A stretch of 64,000 bases of DNA from Halarcobacter sp. (GTDB lineage: Bacteria; Campylobacterota; Campylobacteria; Campylobacterales; Arcobacteraceae), in assembly GCA_030145305.1 (NCBI GenBank), contig JAQYVX010000010.1, positions 62,001-126,000 of the forward strand, written 5' to 3'. Of the stretch, positions 57,215 to 64,000 are shown in pieces. The notes below the pieces were generated by a model. That model had not been told where the DNA came from and did no database searches. It was given only the letters and a program-made list of their open reading frames with translations. The position numbers and the translations under genes were made by a program. How positions within the stretch are numbered: position 1 is the first letter of the stretch; every line of letters starts with the position of its first letter.

Positions 57215-57245
57215 AGATAATCAAGAGATATTCTCTTGATTATCT
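57215..57245. terminator. Bidirectional terminator between MCP and comF
   Basis: A perfect 14-bp stem (57215-57228 with 57232-57245) with a 3-nt loop. It separates convergent genes; a T-run follows on the plus strand. Confidence 0.92.
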
Positions 57246-57256
57246 CTTTTAAATAT

Positions 57257-57826
57257 TTATATCTTTGCATCTGCAAGAGTTAAAGAAAAAAGCACTTCGT
57301 TATTTTTAGATTCTAATGCTTTTTTTGCTTCTAAGATTGTTGTTCCTGTTGTTATTAAATCATCTACTAAAATAATCTTTTTATTTGTAAGCGTTGTTTT
57401 AAATTTACGTTTATTTTTTTGTCTAAATTCCAAATTATGGCCTGCATATTTGACTATATTCGTAGCTTTTAACTTATTAAAAAGGGGTACAATATTTTTT
57501 GATTTTAAGTGACGTGATAAAATTGCAGTTTGAGAAAACTCATGTCTGGTGTGTTCATCTATTCCTATTGAATAAACGGTTTCACTAAAATCAAAATTAT
57601 TTGCAAATTGTTTAAATGATAAAGAAGCTAAAATATTAAATATTCTATCCCCATGAAAATAGTATTTTGAAATTATAAATTTTTCTATTTCTGAAAATGA
57701 ATAGAAAGAATAATTGTAAAAACCATGTTCAAGTTCTCTTTTGTGGAAAGAGGGTATTAATAAATTTTCTTGGCATTTTTTACAAATGATTTGTAGTGAT
57801 ATATTTTCGCATGATAAGCATTTCAT
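57257..57826 (-). CDS. ComF-family phosphoribosyltransferase-like protein
   Basis: 189 residues. The N-terminal zinc finger is visible as C3-x2-C6 and C15-x2-C18, and the PRPP-binding signature IILVDDLITTGTTI lies near residues 150-163. Both mark ComF. Family members are tied to DNA uptake in transformable bacteria, but also occur where competence is unproven. A single-gene unit between a terminator and the divergent yceI gene. Confidence 0.85.
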   Translation of the reverse strand: MKCLSCENISLQIICKKCQENLLIPSFHKRELEHGFYNYSFYSFSEIEKFIISKYYFHGDRIFNILASLSFKQFANNFDFSETVYSIGIDEHTRHEFSQTAILSRHLKSKNIVPLFNKLKATNIVKYAGHNLEFRQKNKRKFKTTLTNKKIILVDDLITTGTTILEAKKALESKNNEVLFSLTLADAKI

Positions 57827-57961
57827 AATATTAAAAATTATATCTGTTTTTTAGAATTCTTTTCTTAAATATAAGGGAAGATTTAATCAAAAAAATTAAG
57901 TAATAACTAACATCATTTGAATTATGATTAAATATAAATAAAAAAACTACAGGAGATAAGC

Positions 57962-58513
57962 ATGAAATTAAAATTACTGTTAGGATCATTTTTTTTATTT
58001 GCCTTTGTAACTGCAAATGCATATGAGGTAAATGGAGATTTAAAAGTAAAGTGGACTGGCTATAAAACTGAGAAAAAAGTCCCTGTTTCTGGTACATTTA
58101 ATGAAATAAAGCTTGATATTTCAAAAAATGAAAACTTTGAGGATTTTTTAAAAAGTGCAAAAGTTAAAATTAATACTTTGACTTTTGATTCAGGACTTGA
58201 AGTTAGAAATAAAAGTATTATTACAACACTATTTTCTTTAAAAAGTTCAGAAGAAATTAGAGGAGTTATAAAAAATGTTAATACAAGTAGTAAGACTCTT
58301 ATTTTGAATTTAACTATGAATGAAGTGAAAAAAGATGTTTTTTTAAGTTATGAGGTAAAAAATGGAATGATTATTGCCAAAGGCTTAATTGATATTTTAG
58401 ATTATAGTTTAGATGAATCTTTTGCAAAATTTGCCAAAGAGTGTTTTATTCCTCATCAAGGGAAAAGTTATTCTGAAGTAAACATAGAATTCGTTCTACC
58501 TTTTAAAAACTAA
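57962..58513 (+). CDS. YceI-family periplasmic protein
   Basis: 183 residues. A signal peptide (LKLLLGSFFLFAFVTANA, cleavage near 20) is followed by a YceI lipocalin-like domain: LKVKWTGYKTEKKVPVSGTF near residues 28-47, SLKSSEEIRGVI near 94 and SFAKFAKECFIP near 155-166. YceI proteins bind isoprenoid-like lipids in the periplasm. ACAGGAGATAAGC gives a good ribosome site. It has its own unit with a terminator at 58529. Confidence 0.88.
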   Translation: MKLKLLLGSFFLFAFVTANAYEVNGDLKVKWTGYKTEKKVPVSGTFNEIKLDISKNENFEDFLKSAKVKINTLTFDSGLEVRNKSIITTLFSLKSSEEIRGVIKNVNTSSKTLILNLTMNEVKKDVFLSYEVKNGMIIAKGLIDILDYSLDESFAKFAKECFIPHQGKSYSEVNIEFVLPFKN

Positions 58514-58528
58514 TTAAAAATTAGAAAA

Positions 58529-58556
58529 GCAGTATTAAACGAAAATTTAATACTGC
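58529..58556. terminator. Bidirectional terminator between yceI and lepA
   Basis: GCAGTATTAAA (58529-58539) pairs perfectly with TTTAATACTGC (58546-58556), followed by AAATATTTTT on the plus strand, 15 nt after the yceI stop and just before the lepA stop. Confidence 0.9.
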
Positions 58557-58564
58557 AAATATTT

Positions 58565-60352
58565 TTATATCTTTAAAACTGCCATAAATGCTTCTTGTGG
58601 TACATTTACCTTACCAATAGATTTCATTCTTTTCTTACCAGCTTTTTGTTTCTCTAAAAGTTTTCTTTTTCTAGTAATATCCCCACCATAACATTTAGCA
58701 GTTACATTTTTACCAGTAGATTTAACAGTTTCTCTAGCAATAATATTAGAGCCTATTGATGCTTGAATAGCAACCTCAAATAGTTGTCTTGGTATTAATT
58801 CTTTTAAGGCTTTAATAAACTCTCTACCTTTTGATAAAGCTTTGTTTTCAGGAACAATAATAGAAAGTGCATCTACTACTTCTCCTGCTACTTTAATATC
58901 AAGTTTTTGTAATACCCCTGGTCTAAATTCAATTGGTTCATAATCAAAAGATGCATAACCTTTTGTTGTAGATTTTAATCTATCGTAAAAGTCCATTACA
59001 ATTTCATTCATAGGAATATCATAATCAAGTAAAACTCTAGTTCCTATATAATCCATTCTATTTTGTACTCCTCTTTTATCATTAAGAAGTTTAATTACAT
59101 TTCCTAAAAACTCATCTGGTACTAAAATAGTTGCTTTTACATAAGGTTCAAAAATTGTATCAATGTGATTTGGTTCCGGCAATTCACTTGGATTTCTAAT
59201 TACAATTTTCTCACCATTATTTTTTAATACTTCATAAATAACTGTTGGTGCAGTTGCTATTAAATCAAGATTAAATTCTCTTTCTAATCTTTCTTTGATT
59301 ACTTCCATATGAAGCATCCCTAAAAAACCTGCTCTAAAACCACTTCCTAGTGCTGCTGAACTTTCTGGTTCATAAGAGATTGAAGAATCGTTTAATCTTA
59401 ATTTATCTAAGGCATCTCTTAAGTCTTCAAACTTATCTGTATCAATTGGGTAAATACCTGCAAATACAAAAGGTTTTGCTGGTTCAAAGCCATCAATAGG
59501 CTCAAGAGTTCTATTTTTTGCATCAGTTATAGTATCACCAACTGCAATAATATCTACAGTTTTAATCCCTAAAACTACAATACCAATTTCACCTGTTTTA
59601 ATCTCATTCGTAACTTGTTTTTTTAAAGGATGAGGGTACATTAATGATAATACTTGTTGCTCATGTTCTGTATTCATCATACGTACAACTTGCCCTTTTT
59701 TAATACTTCCATCATAAACCCGAACTAAAGCTAAGGCTCCAAGGTAATTATCAAACCAAGAGTCATAAATAAGAGCTTTTGTTGGAGCATTAGTATCTCC
59801 TACAGGAGAGGGAACTCTATCAACAATAGAATCAATTAAGTCTCTTACTCCTAATCCTGTTTTAGCACTTATTAGATTGTGTTCTGTACAATCAATTCCA
59901 ATAGCTTCTTCAACTTCTTCTAGTACTCTAATAGGGTCAGCAGAAGGTAAATCGATTTTATTAACTACTGGCAATAGCTCTAAGTTATTTTCCATTGCAA
60001 TATATACATTTGCAATAGTTTGAGCTTCAACACCTTGAGTTGAATCTACAATTAAAAGTGCCCCATCTGATGAAGCTAAAGATCTACTTACTTCATAGGA
60101 GAAATCAACATGACCTGGAGTATCAATTAAATTCAAAACATAATTTTGACCATCTTTTACATAATCAAGTCTTACACTTTGTGCTTTAATTGTAATTCCA
60201 CGTTCTTTTTCAATATCCATTGTATCCATAACTTGAGCAGACATATCTCTATCTGCAACTGAACCACATTCTTGAATAATTCTATCTGCTAGTGTAGATT
60301 TACCATGATCAATGTGGGCAATAATTGAGAAATTTCTAATATTTTCTTGCAA
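58565..60352 (-). CDS. lepA: Elongation factor 4 (LepA) GTPase
   Basis: 595 residues with a TTG start (60352), AGGA seven nt upstream on the minus strand. G1 is [14 protein letters not shown] near residues 11-24, [11 protein letters not shown] (G3) near 76-86, NKIDLPSA (G4) near 130-137. The LepA-specific C-terminus is present: [20 protein letters not shown] and [19 protein letters not shown] near 550-575. It back-translocates or rescues stalled ribosomes. Confidence 0.97.
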   Translation of the reverse strand: MQENIRNFSIIAHIDHGKSTLADRIIQECGSVADRDMSAQVMDTMDIEKERGITIKAQSVRLDYVKDGQNYVLNLIDTPGHVDFSYEVSRSLASSDGALLIVDSTQGVEAQTIANVYIAMENNLELLPVVNKIDLPSADPIRVLEEVEEAIGIDCTEHNLISAKTGLGVRDLIDSIVDRVPSPVGDTNAPTKALIYDSWFDNYLGALALVRVYDGSIKKGQVVRMMNTEHEQQVLSLMYPHPLKKQVTNEIKTGEIGIVVLGIKTVDIIAVGDTITDAKNRTLEPIDGFEPAKPFVFAGIYPIDTDKFEDLRDALDKLRLNDSSISYEPESSAALGSGFRAGFLGMLHMEVIKERLEREFNLDLIATAPTVIYEVLKNNGEKIVIRNPSELPEPNHIDTIFEPYVKATILVPDEFLGNVIKLLNDKRGVQNRMDYIGTRVLLDYDIPMNEIVMDFYDRLKSTTKGYASFDYEPIEFRPGVLQKLDIKVAGEVVDALSIIVPENKALSKGREFIKALKELIPRQLFEVAIQASIGSNIIARETVKSTGKNVTAKCYGGDITRKRKLLEKQKAGKKRMKSIGKVNVPQEAFMAVLKI

Positions 60353-60455
60353 GCTATAATCCTATTTAATATATTTATCGCGATTATATCTAAAAAAATG
60401 TAAGTTTTATGTTAAGGGAAATTTTTATGGGGATTTTAAGGAAGAATAAGAAAGA

Positions 60456-60483
60456 TAGATTTTAGGCAAATGCCTAAAATCTA
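60456..60483 (-). terminator. Terminator of the OmpA-like gene
   Basis: A perfect 13-bp stem (60456-60468 with 60471-60483) with a 2-nt loop, 17 nt after the minus-strand stop at 60500, followed on that strand by a T-rich tract. Confidence 0.88.
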
Positions 60484-60499
60484 TAAAAAGTAATGAAGA

Positions 60500-61522
60500 T
60501 TATTTAAATATAAAACCTTCAACTCTTCTGTTCATTGCTTTTCCTTCAGCAGTATCATTTGATGCTTTAGGTTTCATTTCACCATAACCAGTAGATTTTA
60601 ATCTATCTGCTTTAACACCATATGCTTCTAAAGCTTTAACAGCTGATGCTGCTCTTCTTTCAGATAGCTTTTGGTTATACGCTTTAGTACCAACTGCATC
60701 TGTATGTGCTTCAATTTTACCTTTAACTGATGGGAATGCTTTCATAAAATCAGCAAACTTTTTGATTTTTGAAGAATATGAGTTATTGATAACCGAAGAA
60801 TCATTTTCAAAATTAATATTTAAGTTAACTTTTAAAGTACAACCATCAACATCAACAATATTTCCTTTTGGAGTATCAGGACATTTGTCAAGAGAATCAA
60901 CAACACCATCACCATCTGTATCCATTTCTTTTGGTTCTGTTTTTTCAACCATAGGAGCAGGAGCTGCTTTTTCAACCATAGGAGCAGGAGCTGCTTTTTT
61001 ACCAAATGGAATTGCTAAACCAACTGTATATAACAAGTTATTATCACCATGATCAGTTTCAATTAAATGTCTAACATCTGCTTTTAAAGATACATTTTCA
61101 GATAGTTTATATTTAACACCAAATCCATAGTTTCCAAATAAACTATTTTCATTTCCATATTGCTCATTATCAAAAATTTCAATACCAGCACCAACTAATG
61201 CATATAAAGAAGTTGAAGAAGATAATCCATACTCTTTTATTACGTTAGTAAAGATTCTTGTAATTCCTGTTTCTTTTGAAGTATTGTTTCTGTAATCTAC
61301 ATCTTCAAGAGATCTTAAGAAACCTAATTCAATTTGGTCAAACATTGAGTCATCTAAATTAAAACCTAGAGCTAAACCAGCATTTGCATAGTTTCTTTCT
61401 AAATCTAAATTTCCTTCAGTATAAACTCCCCCAACCATTGGAGTAAGCTCATATTTGTACTCACTATTTGCTGCGAACATCATAGTAGCACATAATGCAC
61501 TTGATAATAAAATTTTTTTCAT
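60500..61522 (-). CDS. OmpA/OprF-family outer-membrane protein
   Basis: 340 residues. A signal peptide (cleavage near residue 18) leads to an 8-stranded beta-barrel region (about 20-175). A linker with two exact KAAPAPMVE-type repeats follows, then a thrombospondin-3-like Ca motif (DTDGDGVVDSLDKCPD near 201-216) and the OmpA peptidoglycan-binding domain (about 230-340, with IEAHTDAVGTKAYNQKLSER). It anchors the outer membrane to peptidoglycan and may form pores; in Campylobacter the related CadF binds fibronectin, which is not implied here. A TACAAT -10 box lies near 61545-61550. Likely highly expressed. Confidence 0.93.
   Translation of the reverse strand: MKKILLSSALCATMMFAANSEYKYELTPMVGGVYTEGNLDLERNYANAGLALGFNLDDSMFDQIELGFLRSLEDVDYRNNTSKETGITRIFTNVIKEYGLSSSTSLYALVGAGIEIFDNEQYGNENSLFGNYGFGVKYKLSENVSLKADVRHLIETDHGDNNLLYTVGLAIPFGKKAAPAPMVEKAAPAPMVEKTEPKEMDTDGDGVVDSLDKCPDTPKGNIVDVDGCTLKVNLNINFENDSSVINNSYSSKIKKFADFMKAFPSVKGKIEAHTDAVGTKAYNQKLSERRAASAVKALEAYGVKADRLKSTGYGEMKPKASNDTAEGKAMNRRVEGFIFK
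60941..60994. repeat. Two exact 27-bp repeats in the OmpA linker
   Basis: Units 60941-60967 and 60968-60994 are identical. Being 27 nt long, each adds nine residues (Ala/Pro-rich) in frame, so slippage would lengthen or shorten the linker without a frameshift. Confidence 0.95.
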
Positions 61523-61593
61523 TTTCTTTCCTTGTGTTTGTTATTTACACGATTGTAGCTAAAAATAAATTAAATATTTATTTGTAAAATAAA

Positions 61594-62526
61594 TTAATCA
61601 ATAAATATAGAATTTACAGATTCGTTATTTGTAATTCTTCTAATTGTTTCGGCAATAATCTTTGTACCAGTTAAGATAGTAATCTTATCACTTGTTCCAT
61701 GTAAAGGAATAGTATCAGTAATAACTAGTTCATCTAAAGTACCACTATTAATTCTTTCATATGCAGGTCCACTTAAAACACCATGTGTACAACATGCCAT
61801 TACTGATGTTGCTCCTCTTTGTTTTAATGCTTCAGCAGCTTTAACTAAAGTTCCAGCTGTGTCAACCATATCATCAACTAAGATTACATCTTTACCTTTT
61901 ACTTCACCAATAATATTCATAACTTCAGCGACATTAGCTTTTTCTCTTCTTTTATCAACAATAACTAAGTCATAACCTAATTTGTCTGCATAAGATCTAG
62001 CTCGTGCTACCCCACCAATATCAGGACTCGCGATAATTGGATTTTTTAAATTTTTTCTTTTTAAGTAATCAACAAATAAAACAGAACCATATAAGTTGTC
62101 AACTGGAATATTAAAGAAACCTTGAATTTGTGCTGCATGTAAGTCAATTGTTATAACTCTATCAATTCCTGAAGATTCTAACATATCAGCAACTAATTTT
62201 GCTGTAATTGGAACTCTAGGAGCTGCTTTCCTATCTTGCCTTGCATATCCAAAATATGGAATAACAGCAGAAATAGATTTTGCACTAGATCTTTTAAGTG
62301 CATCAACCATAATAAGTAATTCCATTATGTGATCATTTGTAGGAGCACATGTTGGTTGAACAATAAATACGTCTTGTCCTCTAACACTTTCATGAATTTG
62401 AACAGATATTTCGCCATCACTAAATTTTTTAATAGATGCTCCACCAATTTGCATATTCAAATATTTACCAACTTTTTTAGCAAATTCAGGGTTTGCGGTA
62501 CCGCTAAAAAGCTTAAATTTCGCCAT
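61594..62526 (-). CDS. prs: Ribose-phosphate pyrophosphokinase
   Basis: 310 residues. FSGTANPEFAKKVGKYL at the start, the metal/ATP region YFGYARQDRKAAPRVPI near 93-109, SPDIGGVARARSYADKLG near 164-181 and the PRPP loop VDDMVDTAGTLVKAA near 215-229. It makes PRPP for nucleotides, His and Trp. An AAGGAAAAT ribosome site and a TACAAT box near 62544-62549 precede it. Confidence 0.97.
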   Translation of the reverse strand: MAKFKLFSGTANPEFAKKVGKYLNMQIGGASIKKFSDGEISVQIHESVRGQDVFIVQPTCAPTNDHIMELLIMVDALKRSSAKSISAVIPYFGYARQDRKAAPRVPITAKLVADMLESSGIDRVITIDLHAAQIQGFFNIPVDNLYGSVLFVDYLKRKNLKNPIIASPDIGGVARARSYADKLGYDLVIVDKRREKANVAEVMNIIGEVKGKDVILVDDMVDTAGTLVKAAEALKQRGATSVMACCTHGVLSGPAYERINSGTLDELVITDTIPLHGTSDKITILTGTKIIAETIRRITNNESVNSIFID

Positions 62527-62665
62527 TAGATTTTCCTTGTGTGATTGTAGTATGGAAGCGATTTTATCTAAAAACTACTTAATGAATTTATATTTGAATG
62601 GTATTTTTTAAGTTTATTGATTTTTATTAAGAAAAAATATATAAAAAATATATTTTTTTAAAAAG

Positions 62666-62696
62666 TATAAACTAGACTTTTAAAGCCTAGTTTATA
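62666..62696 (-). terminator. mnmA terminator
   Basis: TATAAACTAG (62666-62675) pairs with CTAGTTTATA (62687-62696), with a CTTTTAAAG inner palindrome, 4 nt after the mnmA stop. On the minus strand a CTTTTTAAAAAAA tract follows. Confidence 0.85.
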
Positions 62697-62700
62697 GCGA

Positions 62701-63735
62701 TTATTTAGTATTAGTTATCCAAGCACTTCCTAGTACTTTTTGATTTTCATAAAAAACTGCAAGTTGTCCAGCCGCAACTCCAAAAGCTGCTTCTTCTAAA
62801 CTGATTATTGCTTTATTTCCTTCAATTTTAACTTTACAAGGTGTTGATATTGATCTGTATCTTAGCTTAACAGCACAATCAAATTCTTTTGTATCAACAA
62901 ACATATTTAAGTTTTCAACTTCTACTTCATTTATCTCTAAAGCTGCTTTTTTACCTACAACAATTGTATTGTCTTTTGGATTTAGTTTTGTAACAAAATG
63001 TGGATCATGAGCACCTTTTACTGTAAAGCCTCTTCTTTTACCTATTGTATAATGTGCATAACCTTTATGCTCTCCTACAATATTTCCCTCTTCATCTAAA
63101 ACATTTCCCGGAACATCAATATTTGCATGTCTTTTTACAACATCAGTATATACAGTTTCTACAAAACAAATTTCTTGTGATTCATTTTTTTCAGTAATTC
63201 TTTTATAAGCAACATCTAATTCTTCACCAAATTTTATAATGTCTTCTTTTTTATAAGTACTTAAAGGAAATAGCATAAAAGGAAGTGCTTCTTTATCAAC
63301 TTGAGATAAAAAGTAGCTTTGATCTTTTGTTTTATCATCTGCTTCATAGAAAAATTCGCCATCTGTTTTTGCATAATGACCTGTTGCTAAATATGAAGCG
63401 CCATGCTCTTTTGCAAAATCAAGCATTGCTCCGAATTTAATTTGTTTATTACATTTTACACATGGATTAGGAGTAGTTCCTTCTAAATATGAATCTACAA
63501 AATATTCATAAATTTCAGCAGTAAATTTATCTGCTAAATCTAAAATATGATATTTTATATTTAAAAATTTAGCTACGTCTTCTATATAACCTAAATTTCT
63601 TTCATGATACCCATCTGTTCTATTATGAAGTTTTAAATATACGCCTTCAACTTCATAGCCTTCTTTTTGTAGCATATAAGCTGTTACTGAAGAATCAATT
63701 CCTCCGCTCATACCTACCATTACTTTTTTACTCAT
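62701..63735 (-). CDS. mnmA: tRNA 2-thiouridylase MnmA
   Basis: 344 residues. The PP-loop is GMSGGIDSSVTAYML near residues 8-22. The catalytic Cys lies in NPCVKCNKQIKFG near 93-105, and the second Cys in ESQEICFVE near 185-193. GHYAKTDGE near 118 and YTIGKRRGF near 232 are also typical. It thiolates U34 of Glu, Gln and Lys tRNAs. It starts 2 nt after folK, so they are cotranscribed. Confidence 0.96.
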   Translation of the reverse strand: MSKKVMVGMSGGIDSSVTAYMLQKEGYEVEGVYLKLHNRTDGYHERNLGYIEDVAKFLNIKYHILDLADKFTAEIYEYFVDSYLEGTTPNPCVKCNKQIKFGAMLDFAKEHGASYLATGHYAKTDGEFFYEADDKTKDQSYFLSQVDKEALPFMLFPLSTYKKEDIIKFGEELDVAYKRITEKNESQEICFVETVYTDVVKRHANIDVPGNVLDEEGNIVGEHKGYAHYTIGKRRGFTVKGAHDPHFVTKLNPKDNTIVVGKKAALEINEVEVENLNMFVDTKEFDCAVKLRYRSISTPCKVKIEGNKAIISLEEAAFGVAAGQLAVFYENQKVLGSAWITNTK

Positions 63736-63737
63736 TG

Positions 63738-64000
63738 TTACATCCTTTTTAAAGGAATAATCACTGATTCTCTACTAGCCCAATTTTTGTGAGGAATAAT
63801 TAATTTTTCTGTATTTATTTTTTTATTATCAAAAAATACTATATCTATATCCAAGGTTCTAGGCGCATCTTGAAAGGATCGCTTTCTTCCGAATTTATTT
63901 TCATATCTTTGCATTGCACTTAAAAAGTCTTTAGGGCAAAGATTAGTTTTGAGCAAAATTATACCATTTAAAAAGTCATTTTGTTCTAAGAATCCAAAAG
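63738..64000 (-). CDS. folK: 6-hydroxymethyl-dihydropterin pyrophosphokinase, 5' end beyond window
   Basis: Only the last 87 residues are inside the window; the frame stays open to the right edge, so any start seen here is internal. The segment reads FGFLEQNDFLNGI, then ENKFGRKRSFQDAPRTLDID near the middle, the HPPK signature (R-x3-R and RTLDIDIVFF), and IPHKNWASRESVIIPL (the usual PHP/H-x-R-x-FVL region). It makes a folate precursor. mnmA follows. Confidence 0.92.
   Translation of the reverse strand, partial: FGFLEQNDFLNGIILLKTNLCPKDFLSAMQRYENKFGRKRSFQDAPRTLDIDIVFFDNKKINTEKLIIPHKNWASRESVIIPLKRM

Overview
The window is AT-rich chromosomal DNA from a member of the Campylobacterota, most likely the Arcobacter clade (Arcobacteraceae). 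The evidence is the gene content: an ArsRS-type two-component system, MagIII-type DNA glycosylase, an Mfd of just under 1000 residues, UbiE/MenG next to XseA, an FtsH/PSD-like pair, a MutS-HNH (MutS7-type) gene, and MCPs with Campylobacterota-style tips. Codon use is also very A/T-rich and TTG/GTG starts are frequent. Genes are densely packed. I saw no rRNA, tRNA, insertion sequence, prophage or CRISPR array.

Layout. 1-5.5 kb: divergent OlsF-like acyltransferase (cut by the left edge), then a DUF445 protein, a small unknown and mfd. 5.5-7.1 kb: a small accessory patch with a 100-nt inverted-repeat structure, an unknown 240-residue protein and an RHH/RelE-type toxin-antitoxin pair. 7.2-12.5 kb: nudC, prephenate dehydratase, a degenerate OmpR-type regulator, an isochorismatase-fold hydrolase and an exported DUF255 protein. 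12.7-16.3 kb: Spy/CpxP-like protein, ArsR-like regulator, ArsS-like kinase and a BaiN/HI0933-type flavoprotein that appears to start at ATT. 16.4-21 kb: ymdB, magIII, an orphan ParA-like ATPase with a tail-anchored partner, ubiE and xseA. 21-25.9 kb: a five-gene chemosensory operon (MCP, PAS, CheW, receiver, receiver-PAS-coiled coil) without CheA.

25.9-44.5 kb is mostly housekeeping: cyclophilin, panD, ybaB, ispA, groESL under a CIRCE element, an orphan PAS histidine kinase, suhB, glmS, metK, accD, thiE, rlmH, dksA-like, dus, prmA, ftsH and a PSD-like pseudoenzyme. 44.5-46.4 kb holds leuA behind a perfect sigma-70 promoter and a 25-codon leader ORF with four consecutive Leu codons, which looks like leucine-responsive leader control. 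46.5-52.3 kb: a DUF1538-PII fusion, thioredoxin, haem-binding protein and MutS-HNH operon. 52.3-64 kb: an MFS transporter with hisA/hisH, a second MCP, comF, yceI, lepA, an OmpA-type porin, prs, mnmA and a partial folK.

The most interesting items are the leuA leader peptide, the MutS-HNH protein, the orphan ParA pair, the CheA-less chemosensory operon, the likely ATT start, the 13-bp repeats that multiply the metK start codon, the PSD-like protein lacking its self-cleavage serine, and a candidate short minus-strand transcript in the largest gene-free stretch (32008-32519).
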